Origin: Sulfidibacter corallicola
Lineage (GTDB): Bacteria; Acidobacteriota; Holophagae; Acanthopleuribacterales; Acanthopleuribacteraceae
Direction of reading: 5' to 3'
Assembly (NCBI RefSeq): GCF_017498545.1
Contig: NZ_CP071793.1
Span: 3,038,001-3,102,000 of the forward strand
Length of the DNA stretch: 64,000 nt
The notes beneath the pieces were generated by a model. The model was not told where the DNA came from and searched no databases. It was given only the letters and a program-made list of their open reading frames with translations. Below, piece by piece: positions 18,537 through 28,400 of this stretch (position 1 is the stretch's first letter; each line of letters begins with the position of its first letter). The translations under genes and the position numbers were made by a program.

Positions 18537-18552
18537 GGCTTCACCTCAAGCC
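18537..18552 (-). terminator. Weak terminator-like hairpin after the antiporter gene
   Basis: Read on the minus strand, GGCTT-6 nt-AAGCC is followed within 3 nt by TTTTC and more T-rich sequence. The stem is only 5 bp, so this is a tentative call. Confidence 0.25.
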
Positions 18553-18574
18553 GAGGATGAGGGGCGCGAAGGCC

Positions 18575-20476
18575 TTACGGAGCGGGGCGCACTTCGTCCA
18601 AATCCACTTCCACGACCCGCAGGCGGCTGATGCGGTGTTGGGCGTCGACATGGGCGGTTTCGACCATGGCCTTGACCAGTTCGTGGCAGGCGGCGTCGGT
18701 CTTGAACTCCAACCGAGTCTTGGTGTCGCGCATGGCCACGACGACCCGTTCCCCCTCGTAACTCCCCGACATCTGGTAGATCCCGGCCTCCTTGCGCACC
18801 GTCCTGAAGAAAAAGCCCTTGTCCTCGAAAGCCTGACGCAGGCTCTGGATCAGCAAATCGTGGTTGGCCCAGGTCAATCCGTCGATGTAGATCAGCTTCT
18901 CGCGTTTTCCCTTCGGCGCCTCCTCGACGCGCAGGTCCTTGGGTTGCGCCAGGCCCTCGCCCTCGTGGGCGAACAGAGCCACCAGGCCGGGCGGTGCCAT
19001 GAGGGTGGTGATCAACGTCATCATGATGACCACGCCGAACATGTCGTCGCCGATGTAACCCGCGCTGAGGCCCACGCCGGCCACGATCAGGGCCACCTCG
19101 CCCCGCGGCAGCATGCCCAAACCGATCCGGCTCGCGCCGAGCGCGTTGAACCCCACCAAAAAGCAGGGTATGCCGGAACCCAGGACCTTGGAGAAGACGG
19201 CCACCACGGAATAGACGATGCCGAACAGGAGCGCGCCACCCATGGCCTCGAAATTGACGAGCATGCCCATCACCGCGAAAAAAACGGGCACCAAACAGGC
19301 CGAGACCGGTGTCAGGCTGCGCTCGAGATAGTGGGAAATCGGTTCCTTGGAGAGCGAGAGACCCATGATGTAGGCGCCGATGATCATGGCCAGCCCGAAG
19401 GTTTCGGCGATGCCGGCCAGCAGGAGCGCCAGCCCGAAACTGAGCGTGGTCGCGGCCTGGGGAGCCTTGAACCAGGTGATCGAGGCCACCACCCGTTTGG
19501 ACAGGGCGATGCCGATCGCGGTCGCCACGATCCAGAAGCCGAAGGCCTTGACGGCGATCCAGGAGATGTGGGTCCAGTCCACTTCGCCTTGGGCAGCGCC
19601 GTGGGCCTCGGCGATGCCGCCCACGACGGCCAGGATCAGGATCCCCAGCACGTCGTCGATCACGGCTCCCGCCAAAATGGTGGTGCCCTCCGGTGCGTCC
19701 AGCTTCTTTTTCTCGGAAAGTACCCGCGCCGTGATGCCCACCGAGGTCGCGGTCGAAACCGCCCCCATGAACAAGGCGGCCGGGTCCATGAAGCTCACGC
19801 CGGCGTAGAGCACGTAACACAGATCGCCCGTGATGAAGGAGCCCAACACCCCGCCGATGCCCACCGCGGCCCCGGGCCCGGCATACCGCACGAATTGCGG
19901 AAAATCGGTTTCCAAACCCACCAGGAACAGCAGGACGATGGAGGCGATGGTGGCCACCCCGTAGAGGGCGGCACTCACCGGCAAGCTCTGGCCGACCAGT
20001 AGCGGAAACAGGGGATCGCCGCCGATCACCGTCAGGTAGGGACCCAGGGCATAGGGTCCGATCACCATGCCCGCGCACAATTCGCCCAACACGGCCGGCT
20101 GCTTCAGGTAGCGTTCGAACAGTTCGCCACCGATCCGGGCGGCGATCACGATGAAGGCCAGTTGCAGCACCAGCACCATCATCTGGTGGGTGATGCCGTG
20201 ATCGCCCTGATGGGGCTCCTGGCCCGTCTCCAGGGGTTCGTCCGCGGCCGCGGCCCGCTCGTGCGGCACGGATTCCGACTCGATGTTCGCGCGATCGGAA
20301 AACAGCGTCGCCGCGCCATAGGGTGCCGAAACGGATGACGTGGCCGCCGGCGTCTCGATCTCGGCAAGCGGGAAACAGGCCGTGCCGATCGAGGCGACCA
20401 AGGCGAGAATCCAAAACCCGACGGAAGGCCGCAACCGTTCCGCGCCGAAACGAGTCGTCGACCGCGGAATCAACAT
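18575..20476 (-). CDS. CPA2-family monovalent cation/proton antiporter
   Basis: The product has 633 residues. I chose ATG 20476 (MLIPRSTTRF) because GAGGAGG lies 4 nt before it; the frame from 20638 adds unlikely Arg-rich sequence. Residues 20-40 form a hydrophobic signal-like helix, then an acidic linker, then about a dozen membrane helices between about 100 and 480. GMVIGPYALG near the start of the core and AGAVIDDVLGI, with the Asp-Asp pair of the CPA2 ion site, identify a Kef/Nha-type exchanger of Na+ or K+ for H+. About 120 soluble C-terminal residues follow (VDLDEV end), probably cytoplasmic and regulatory, but without an obvious Rossmann TrkA-N motif. It stands alone in its own direction-sharing gap after the DUF885 gene. 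Exact ion unknown. Confidence 0.9.
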   Translation of the reverse strand: MLIPRSTTRFGAERLRPSVGFWILALVASIGTACFPLAEIETPAATSSVSAPYGAATLFSDRANIESESVPHERAAAADEPLETGQEPHQGDHGITHQMMVLVLQLAFIVIAARIGGELFERYLKQPAVLGELCAGMVIGPYALGPYLTVIGGDPLFPLLVGQSLPVSAALYGVATIASIVLLFLVGLETDFPQFVRYAGPGAAVGIGGVLGSFITGDLCYVLYAGVSFMDPAALFMGAVSTATSVGITARVLSEKKKLDAPEGTTILAGAVIDDVLGILILAVVGGIAEAHGAAQGEVDWTHISWIAVKAFGFWIVATAIGIALSKRVVASITWFKAPQAATTLSFGLALLLAGIAETFGLAMIIGAYIMGLSLSKEPISHYLERSLTPVSACLVPVFFAVMGMLVNFEAMGGALLFGIVYSVVAVFSKVLGSGIPCFLVGFNALGASRIGLGMLPRGEVALIVAGVGLSAGYIGDDMFGVVIMMTLITTLMAPPGLVALFAHEGEGLAQPKDLRVEEAPKGKREKLIYIDGLTWANHDLLIQSLRQAFEDKGFFFRTVRKEAGIYQMSGSYEGERVVVAMRDTKTRLEFKTDAACHELVKAMVETAHVDAQHRISRLRVVEVDLDEVRPAP

Positions 20477-20646
20477 GCAACCTCCTCGTTCACGTGGGTA
20501 TCCGAGGAAAAAACGAGGTAGAACGCGCCCGTGCGGGATGCGGCGGAACTCGCCGGGCCAGGGCCGAAGGCGACCACGCCGTGCGCATTCATACAGGGGA
20601 TCGGCCCCTATCTTAGCAACAACGGTTGGGGTCCGCATGGGAAACC

Positions 20647-20668
20647 GTCCGCACGGAATGGTGCGGAC
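20647..20668 (-). terminator. Hairpin downstream of the DUF885 gene
   Basis: GTCCGCAC-6 nt-GTGCGGAC is a perfect 8-bp stem 28 bp beyond the stop of the DUF885 gene. The following minus-strand sequence (GGTTTCCC) has only a short T run, so it may be a weak intrinsic terminator or an mRNA 3' end stabiliser. Confidence 0.5.
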
Positions 20669-20695
20669 AGTGTCGCGGATGTGCCCGCGGAACGA

Positions 20696-22141
20696 TCAGT
20701 TGTTTTCCAAGCGCGAGGGAACCAGCGGTGCCGAGAGCAGTTCCTTGAAGATCTGCCAACGTCGCTCGGGATTGTCGGCCGTGCCGCCCTTGGCTTCGAC
20801 GTAGGCGGCCACCAGATCCTCACCGTAGTTGTAGTTGATGACATAGGCGCGGTAATCGTCGAAGAACGAGATGCGCTGTTTGGCGCGCCCGGGGCTCTTC
20901 AACTCGTAGCGCACCAGCCAGTCGGCCGCTTTGTCGGCGTCCATCGAGCCTTCCAGATAGGCCCGGGCGGCTTCGTTGCCGGCGTACTTGAGTTGCGAGA
21001 GCACGTCTTGAATGGCGTAGTAGCGTTCGGCTTCCTTGGGATCCAGGCCGGCCAGGGGGAACAGCACCTCGCGCTCGTAGGCGACCCGTTCCGCACCGGG
21101 GAAGGCCACCTGAATGCCGTAGTTGGCACTGCCCTCGGCAATCAGCGATTGGGGGCTGAACAGCGGATAGACGGTGAATTCCTTCCATCCCTTGTCGTCG
21201 ACCATGTGTTTTTCCAGCAGGACGTTGAACACGTGGTGGCCGGGATAGCCCTCGTGACAGGCCAGGTCGACCGCGCGATCGATGGTGATCGGGAAGTCGG
21301 TGTTGACCTGGATCAGGCTGTGGTATTTGCCTTTGTACCAGTTGTACCCGCTCCAGGACTTGTCGTTGACGTATTCGACCACGAAACTCTCGCTCTCGGG
21401 CAGGTCGATGTACTTCCTGGTGCGCTCGCGGGCGTCGCGAATGGCGGCCTGAAACACCTCGTCCAGCTTGTCGGCGGGGATTTCGAACTGTTTGCGATAG
21501 GCCTCCATGCGCTCGGGCAGATCGCCTTCACCGGGAATCAGGTCTTCCAACTGTGCGACCAGCGCCTTGAAGTGGGCTTCATCGTGGCGCGGCGGATGGG
21601 CGTCGTAGAGCAGCTCGGCTTCCTTGTCGAAGGTGAAGGTCAGGCCGGCGAGCAGATCGACACGCGCAATCATGGCGGTAATTTGTTTTTCCAGAGACAG
21701 GTAGCGCGATTGCAGGATCGCATCGGTTTCCTTGCCGCTGAGTTCGCGGACCTCGCCGCGCAGCGTCTCGGCTTCGGCGCGAATCTGGGCGGGCGAGAGA
21801 TTCAGGGACAGGGCCTGCTCGCGCCAGGCCTCGGGACCGTAATAGGCGTCCACGAAATTCTTGTCGTGGGGCCCCATCGCGAGTACCAATTTCACGTAGC
21901 GGTGGGAGATGTCGTCCTCACCGGATTCCGCTCCCTGTTGTTGGGTCATGGTGCCATCTCCTTTGGAGGGTGTCGCCCCGGCGACATCCCCTTCGGACTT
22001 GGTGCCACTTCCCTGACCGCAGGCCAGGAAGGTGAGGGTGAGTGTAATCAGCAGCGCTCGGGAAGCCAAACCTCGTATCGAGAGGCGTTTGGCGGCAGGG
22101 AGAGCGGGATGCCGCCCGTGTGTCGAACCAAATTCAATCAT
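20696..22141 (-). CDS. DUF885-family lipoprotein, putative zinc-dependent peptidase
   Basis: The product has 481 residues from ATG 22141, with GGAGGAG 8 nt upstream; the longer frame from 22285 lacks such a site. The N-terminus is a lipoprotein signal: a hydrophobic stretch ends in FLAC with Cys near residue 40, so the protein should be lipid-anchored in the cell envelope. The body is alpha-helical. HEGYPGHH (about 296-303) is the hallmark HEGxPGHH motif of DUF885 proteins, which resembles a gluzincin zinc site, and GSANYGIQ about 45 residues later could supply further ligands. Related proteins are annotated as putative carboxypeptidases; the activity here is inferred. Divergent from the beta-helix gene. 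Confidence 0.88.
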   Translation of the reverse strand: MIEFGSTHGRHPALPAAKRLSIRGLASRALLITLTLTFLACGQGSGTKSEGDVAGATPSKGDGTMTQQQGAESGEDDISHRYVKLVLAMGPHDKNFVDAYYGPEAWREQALSLNLSPAQIRAEAETLRGEVRELSGKETDAILQSRYLSLEKQITAMIARVDLLAGLTFTFDKEAELLYDAHPPRHDEAHFKALVAQLEDLIPGEGDLPERMEAYRKQFEIPADKLDEVFQAAIRDARERTRKYIDLPESESFVVEYVNDKSWSGYNWYKGKYHSLIQVNTDFPITIDRAVDLACHEGYPGHHVFNVLLEKHMVDDKGWKEFTVYPLFSPQSLIAEGSANYGIQVAFPGAERVAYEREVLFPLAGLDPKEAERYYAIQDVLSQLKYAGNEAARAYLEGSMDADKAADWLVRYELKSPGRAKQRISFFDDYRAYVINYNYGEDLVAAYVEAKGGTADNPERRWQIFKELLSAPLVPSRLENN

Positions 22142-22717
22142 GCTTGAAACTCCTCCGTGTAACCCAGGACAAATCCCTCTCGGCGACCGTGAATCAGTGA
22201 AACGGGACCCTTCACGGTTCGCGGCGCCCTGTCGAAAAGGCCATTCGCACGCGATAGGTTCATCGCAGCCCATTGGTGGAATCATTCGGCGTTGGGTGAC
22301 GCGTAAAGGGTTTCCGGAAGATTCCCATTGCCGGGGCGCGCGAGGGTGATTCGGACGACTTTACCCCGGAAGCGCCGCATTCGCAATAACGGCCGCCGCA
22401 ATCCCGTCGTTCGAGCACGGATTAATCGGCATGGCGGTCGACATCGGAGGGATGCAGACCATCGAGAGCCGCCGCTCGGGTCTCTGATTTTCAGACAAAA
22501 ACAAAATTCCGGGTTTTCTGATATTCCAACACACCTCTTCTTTCCAATTGTATGTATTCGGAAAAAATCATTTTTTTGGCGGTTTTTCCTTCTCGAGGGG
22601 TATTTCAGGTTTCGAGGGGACGGAATCCCAAATAGGCGCCTCCGCGATTTACGCTGCAGGCCCGGCCAGACGACGGTATCCGGACATCTCCTCGTCAACC
22701 CATAACCGGAGTTTCAC
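22142..22717. other. Divergent intergenic region, AT-rich near the beta-helix gene
   Basis: These 576 bp separate the DUF885 gene (minus) from the beta-helix gene (plus). Positions 22480-22600 are clearly AT-rich compared with the rest of the window and probably carry the beta-helix promoter, but no -35/-10 pair is convincing. No open frame with a good ribosome site is present. Confidence 0.45.
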
Positions 22718-24208
22718 ATGCTGCATAAAATTACATCGACGATGCTGTTTCTATTTGCGCTGGCAGGGGTTAACGCTAGCGCCCAAATAAATCTGACCGA
22801 CTATTCTCATCTCGTTTCCAACGGCGACTGGAGCCTCGCCCTGAGGCAAGCGCTCGTGGAAGCGCTCGACGGCGGCGACCGGGTCCACATCCCCGCCGGA
22901 ACCTACGTCATGGAGGATTTCCAACCCATCCGCGACGGCTTCAACTTCTCCGTCGTCGACATTCAGGGTGCGGGCAGAAACGTCACCACCATCCGCACCA
23001 ACCGTTTCTGGATCGACGCGATCAGCATCCTCAAGGTGAAAGGTCTCGCCTTCCAGGGCATGAATGCCAGCGGGAGCGGTCCCCAGGACACCTCGCTCTT
23101 GCTCTTGAAAGGCGCCAGTACCGTCGAATTCAGGGACAACAGCGTCAACAACGGTGCCGAAGGGCTGGTTACCGTTTACGATGCCGGCAGCTACGACGTC
23201 AGCAACAACCTGTTCTCCAATTCCGGAGTGGGCAACCGTACTCCCGGCGGCAAGCAAAGCGGCACGGCCCTGGGAATCAATGAAGCCACCAGCGGCGTGG
23301 TCGCCTACAACACCTTCACCGGCGTCAAGGGGATCGGCATCTTTGTGGGCAATGCCTACACACAGTCGCTGACCATCAACGGCAACGACGTCACCAACAG
23401 CGGTTACGGCACCGGTGTGTACGTAGCGGGAGACGATGGTTCGGTACTGTCGAACACCCAAAACGTGTCCATTCAAAACTGCACCTTCCACGGTTTCACC
23501 GTGAACGGCATCCGCATCAACGGCACCAATCAGACCGTATCCAACAACCACTTCTACTCCGGTGGCACCTCCGCCATCAAGGCCCACTTCCTCCGCAATT
23601 CCACCATCAGCGGCAACTACATCAACAAATACGGCAGCGGCACCGGCATCGAACTGGTGGCCCTTAACGAAGCGCTCGCCGTTCGCGACGTGGATGTCAC
23701 CCACAACACCGTCCTGAACGCCGGCACCGGCATCGCCGTCACCTACTCCGGCAACGCCACCTACTCCGACGTGGCCCTGGAATACAACACCATCAACGAA
23801 TCCAGCTACTGGGGGATCGCCATGTGGCACCGCATCGGTGGCTTCGGAACCCGTATCGTCGGCAACACCCTCACCAACTCCGGCAGCCCCTTCGCCTACA
23901 GCGCCATGAACCTCAATACCCAGAACAGTCCTTTCGTGGCCTCCAATACCGTCAACGGCCAGGCCGGCTCCGCCAACTACGGTCACATCTACCTCAACAA
24001 CGTGCACGATGCGACCTTCTCCGACAACGTCATCACTTCGCCCAACTGTGTCGACCGCAGCTACGGCGGATTCATGCTCAACCACTGTGAAGATATCACG
24101 GTCACCAACACCCGGTTCACCAACATCGATGATCCCGGTTATCGCCTGAATCCCGGTGTGCTCAACATCTTCTTCAGCGGCTCCACCTTCCAGTTCACCT
24201 GTAACTAA
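22718..24208 (+). CDS. Secreted right-handed parallel beta-helix protein
   Basis: The product has 496 residues. The signal peptide MLHKITSTMLFLFALAGVNA is followed by SAQ, with cleavage likely near 22. The rest is a pectate-lyase-like beta helix: repeated N-rich coils of about 22-30 residues (VSNNLFSNSG, VAYNTFTGVKG, INGNDVTNSG, VSNNHFYSGG, ISGNYINKYG, VTHNTVLNAG, VASNTVNGQA). Such folds occur in polysaccharide lyases, hydrolases and epimerases acting outside the cell, and also in adhesins. I see no unmistakable catalytic signature, so the substrate is open. A GGAG sequence precedes the ATG. Last plus-strand gene before the repeats that border the PKS operon. Confidence 0.85.
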   Translation: MLHKITSTMLFLFALAGVNASAQINLTDYSHLVSNGDWSLALRQALVEALDGGDRVHIPAGTYVMEDFQPIRDGFNFSVVDIQGAGRNVTTIRTNRFWIDAISILKVKGLAFQGMNASGSGPQDTSLLLLKGASTVEFRDNSVNNGAEGLVTVYDAGSYDVSNNLFSNSGVGNRTPGGKQSGTALGINEATSGVVAYNTFTGVKGIGIFVGNAYTQSLTINGNDVTNSGYGTGVYVAGDDGSVLSNTQNVSIQNCTFHGFTVNGIRINGTNQTVSNNHFYSGGTSAIKAHFLRNSTISGNYINKYGSGTGIELVALNEALAVRDVDVTHNTVLNAGTGIAVTYSGNATYSDVALEYNTINESSYWGIAMWHRIGGFGTRIVGNTLTNSGSPFAYSAMNLNTQNSPFVASNTVNGQAGSANYGHIYLNNVHDATFSDNVITSPNCVDRSYGGFMLNHCEDITVTNTRFTNIDDPGYRLNPGVLNIFFSGSTFQFTCN

Positions 24209-24232
24209 AAACCAATATTAAAGAAGGATTCC

Positions 24233-24261
24233 CCCCATCCGCGCGATATCGCCGGATGGGG
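24233..24261 (+). terminator. Hairpin after the beta-helix gene
   Basis: CCCCATCC-13 nt-GGATGGGG forms an 8-bp GC-rich stem starting 25 nt after the stop codon. No T run follows, so it may be a Rho-assisted or mRNA-stabilising structure rather than a classical intrinsic terminator. Confidence 0.4.
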
Positions 24262-24423
24262 CGCGGACCCCCGAGTCGCCGCGCAGGAGTTCCCGAATTC
24301 GAAGAGGCGCGTTGTCGCAGTATGTGCCGGGCCCGCCCAGGGCGCTGGGTCGATCTTTTTCGTCGCACTCCCCGCACATCCGAATGCTTAGGTTTTCATC
24401 TTTACCTTTGGATCTTACAAAGC

Positions 24424-25405
24424 TTGTCATATAAGAGCCCCGGACCAACGGGCATACCCAGCTCGATTTCGAGAAAGAAACGACGCGAAGCGAATCAGCA
24501 TGGTGGTCCCGGATGCCTGAGAGGGTCGTCGTGCAGGGCCGGTAAGGCACGGCCGGTATGGCACGGCCGGTATGGCCAGGTAGGTGCGACCGCTGGTCGC
24601 ACATTCCGAACCTCCTGCTTCTATTGATGCTTCGCTCTTTGGCGTTTCGTATTTACGTAGGTTTGATCGCTTCGAAAAGTCGGCCGAGCCGGCCAACCTA
24701 CGACGACGACGTCTCTCTCGGCATGCGGGAACTCTGATCGTGAATCGCTTCGAACAGTTCATCCGGCGGATGAACCTACCTGGCACGACGAATCTCTCAG
24801 CATTTGGGCACTCCGGGCAGGTTTGTTACATAAGAGCCACGCACCAGCGGGCATACCCAGCTCGATTTCGAATAAGAAACGACGCGAAGGGAATCAGCAT
24901 GGTGGTCCCGGATGCCTGAGAGGGTCGTCGTGCAGGGCCGGTAAGGCACGGCCGGTATGGCCAGGTAGGTGCGACCGCTGGTCGCACATTCCGAACCTCC
25001 TGCTTTTATTGATGCTTCGCTCTTTGGCGTTTCGTATTTACGTAGGTTTGATCGCTTCGAAAAGTCGGCCGAGCCGGCCAACCTACGACGACGACGTCTC
25101 TCTCGGCATGCGGGAACTCTGGAGGTAACGTACTTCGACATGGACGTGATACGGAGCGAGTGGCTTCGCTCATTGGTATTTCGATCGCCCGTTGCCTGGA
25201 TCGCTTCGAAATGTCGGCCGGGCCGGCTTACCGTCCCTGCCATACCGGCCCTGCCCAATCTACTGCAATGGCAATCCTCAACGCATGCGGGAACTCTGGG
25301 CATGAATCGCTTCGAACAGTTCATCCGGCGGATGAACCTACCTGGCACGACGAATCTCTCGGCATTCGGGAACCCCGGGCGGATTCGTTTCAAGAGAGCC
25401 GCCCC
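24424..25405 (-). repeat. Left-flank intergenic repeat array (about 385-bp units, three copies)
   Basis: Two near-identical units start with ATAAGAGCC at 24431 and 24830; common internal points (such as ATCGCTTCGAAAAGTCGGCC at 24666 and 25051) are 385 bp apart. A third, diverged copy runs about 25150-25405. The first unit has a small duplication of a GGCCGGTATGGCAC-like stretch. Conserved blocks include GGCCGGCTCGGCCGA and CGAATCTCTC. Read on the minus strand, these blocks match the right-flank array at 58914-59611, so the family sits on both sides of the PKS operon in opposite orientation. No transposase or coding role is seen. Confidence 0.8.
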
Positions 25406-25477
25406 CCAGGCCGGGGACCGCCGTTCCGGACCGTCATTGATCCGGTTTCGAGACATGACGCGACAGCGTGTTTCCAC

Positions 25478-28400
25478 TCAGCGTGGTGGTATCTGCTCGA
25501 GGATGACGTGCACATTGGTGCCCGCCATGCCGAAGGCGCTGACGCCCGCCATCCCGTGGCGGTTGCCGCGCACCGGCCACGCGCGTGCCTCATCGGCCAC
25601 GCGCAACGGCAGCTCGTTCCACGGCACCATCGGGTTGGGTTGCCGGAAGTGCAGGTTGGCCGGAATCACCGACTTGGAGAGGGCCAAGGCGGTTTTGATG
25701 AAACCCGCCGCACCCGCGCAGGCCTCGGTATGACCGATATTGCTCTTGACCGAACCCAGAATCAACGGATGCTCGGCCGAGCGACCTTCGCGGTAGACGT
25801 CGGCCAAGGCGGCGATCTCGATCGGGTCGCCCAGGCGCGTGCCGGTGCCGTGAGCCTCCACGTAGTCAATGTGCTCGGGGCGAACGCCCGCGTGATGCAG
25901 GGCGTGCCGGATGACCATCTTCTGGGCCTTGCCGCTGGGTGCGGTCAGGCCGTTACTGCGCCCGTCGTGGTTGCAGGCCGAACCGCGAATGGAGGCGTAG
26001 ATGCGGTCGCCGTCGCGCATGGCGGCATTCAACGGTTTCAAAACCAGCATGGCGCCTGCCTCCGAACGGACGATCCCGTCAGCGGCGGCATCGAAGACTT
26101 TGCAGCGGCTGTCGGCAGCCAAGGCTTCCATGCTGCTCATGGCCAGGGTCGGGTTGGGCGCCAACATCAGGTTGACGCCACCCACCAGCGCCAGGTCGCA
26201 TTCATCGGCGTGCAGACCGATGCAGGCGTGGTGCAGGGCGCTCAACGCGGAAGAACAGGCCGTGTCCAGGGTCAGGCTGGGGCCGTGCAACCCCAGGTGA
26301 TAGGAAATCCGGCCAGCCGCCATGCTGAAGAGATTGCCGATGGATGAATACAGTGCAAGCTGGTCGGGATGTGATCCATACAGCGCGCGCTGCCCGTAAT
26401 CGGCGAACGACATGCCCAGATAAACGCCGGTCTGACCCGTACGCAGGCTGTCGGGCGCAATCGCGGCATCTTCCAGGGCTTCCCAGCTCAGTTCCAGCAA
26501 CAGGCGCTGCTGGGGATCCATCATCAGCGCTTCACTCTCGCCAATCCCGAAAAAACCGGCATCGAAGTCGGCAACCCCTTCCAGGAAACCACCCTGGATC
26601 GGCCTACCGTCGCGGGTCTTCCAGGCTTCGGGACCGCGCTCGGCGGGCACGGGGCCGATGGGATCGCGGCCGGAAAGCAGCAGGTCCCAGAAGGATTCCG
26701 GTGAGTCCACGCCGCCGGGAAGGCGACAACCGATGCCCACGACGGCAATCGGCTCGGCGTACAGGCTGAACCCGGAAACCTGGCTCTTGGCGCGTCGATC
26801 CCGTTTGCTGCGTCGCGGTCCGCGCCGGCGATCCATCCGCTTTTGCGGTACGGCCGCATCATCAAAATCCAGTCGTGCCAGGACCGCGGCGGACAATTGA
26901 TCGATGGTGGGGTGTTCCCAGATGAACACCACCGAAAGATTGAGATCGCACAACTCCGAAAGCCGGTTTTGCAGCACGATCGTGCTCAGTGAATCCAGGC
27001 CCATCGCGCGGAAGCTCTCGTCCAGCGGCAGCTCCTCCGTGGTGCGGCGCAGGATGCGGCCGATCTCGCCGCGAATCGTCCCGCGCAAGGCTTCCAGGCG
27101 CCTGTCCGGATGGTAAAAGCCGAGTCGGGTCACCAGCGGGGTAACCTGCTTGGCGGGCTCGGCGTGTTCCGGTGCGAGCTGAAGGTCGCGGTCGCGCAAA
27201 TCGACGACGACATTGCCGATTTGAGTCCCGGTGAGCAGATGGTTGAAGGCGGTGCGAATTTCGGAGGCGGGCACGTCCCAGTCGATGCGGGGCCGGTAGA
27301 CGCCCGCATCGGCCAGAGCCGTCACCTCGCGCAGCAGGGCACCGACCTGTTCGGGCGCGTAAGCCACCATGCCCGGCAGGTCCACCAGCGAGAAGGAGAG
27401 CCCGCGCAGGAACGGTTTCAAGCCCAATTGATTGTCGGCACGATAGTCGGCCTGACCCAGTTCGACGAAGCGTCCGCCGTTGCGAAGCAGGTTGAGACCC
27501 TTGGCGATGTAGGCACCCGACAGGGAATTCAGCACCACATCGAGACCCTGGCGTCCCCATTCGGTGGCCAGTTCCCCCTTGAAATCGGGGTTGCTGGAAT
27601 CCACCACCTCCACGCCCTGCAGGCCGTCGAGGTGGTCGCGGGTTTCCTGCTTGTCGGCGGAAGCAAAGACCGTGGCGCCCAGGTGATGGCCCACCTGGAC
27701 GGCGGCCAGCCCCAAACCGCCGGGTGCCGCATAGATCAACAGACGCTCTTCCGGCTTGAGCTGAGCTACTCGGGTCAGCGCATGGTGGGCGGTCATATAG
27801 GGAAACGGCAGGGCCGCGGCCTGTTCCACGCTGAGACAGCTTGGTTTGGGGGCCACCAGCGCGGCGGGCACACACAGTTGGCCCGCCAGGCAACCCGGGT
27901 GCAGCATCACCACCTCGTCGCCCACGGCCAGATCGCCAGCGACCCTGTCGCCCACATCCGGCCCCAGTGCCAGAATGCGGCCGCAGCAGCCGCTGCCTGG
28001 CCCGTCGTGGGTGCGCCCGTTCTTTTCGGCGCTTTCCGGTACCGACAGCTTTTGGGCGTCCAGGAAACTCAGACCCACGGCCAAAACCTGCACCAATACC
28101 TCGCCCTTGCCGGGTTCCCGGCCCTGGCTGATGCGCCAGACCATCTGGTCCGGGCTGCCGCGGCGTCCCGGGTCCAGCACAAAGTTGCTCGCGGCTGTTT
28201 CGCGTTCGGAGGTCCCTCCCACCAGGGCTTCCTTGACGATCTTGCCCAGGGCGTCGCGCGGCAGTTTATCGCGGATATCCACGAAACGGGGACATTCGTA
28301 ACTGGCCAGGTGCTCGCTGCAATAAGCCAGGACTTCGGCTTGAGACAACTCCGCCGGACCTTCCACCACGGCTTTGACCACCTGGCCCAGGTGGCGGGCG

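Larger units (their letters stand above)
24209..25477. other. Non-coding region between beta-helix gene and PKS operon
   Basis: These 1269 bp contain no gene I can support. Several open frames of 100-250 codons run through, but they follow the repeat units on both strands and lack ribosome sites. Nearly all of 24424-25405 is built of repeat copies, described separately. The PKS operon ends at 25478, about 75 bp from the last repeat block. Confidence 0.6.

Noticed and set aside
20531..22147. A 538-codon plus-strand open frame opposite the DUF885 gene
   Set aside because: The minus strand has the HEGYPGHH motif and a lipoprotein signal; the plus frame has no supported start or family.
22751..24085. 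A 444-codon minus-strand open frame opposite the beta-helix gene
   Set aside because: The plus strand has a signal peptide and regular Asn-rich beta-helix coils; the minus frame is compositionally a mirror of it (Val/Gly/Asp-rich) without motifs.
24584..25733. Open frames of 110-250 codons in the left repeat array
   Set aside because: They appear on both strands, follow the repeat copies, lack ribosome sites and are not conserved in frame between copies.
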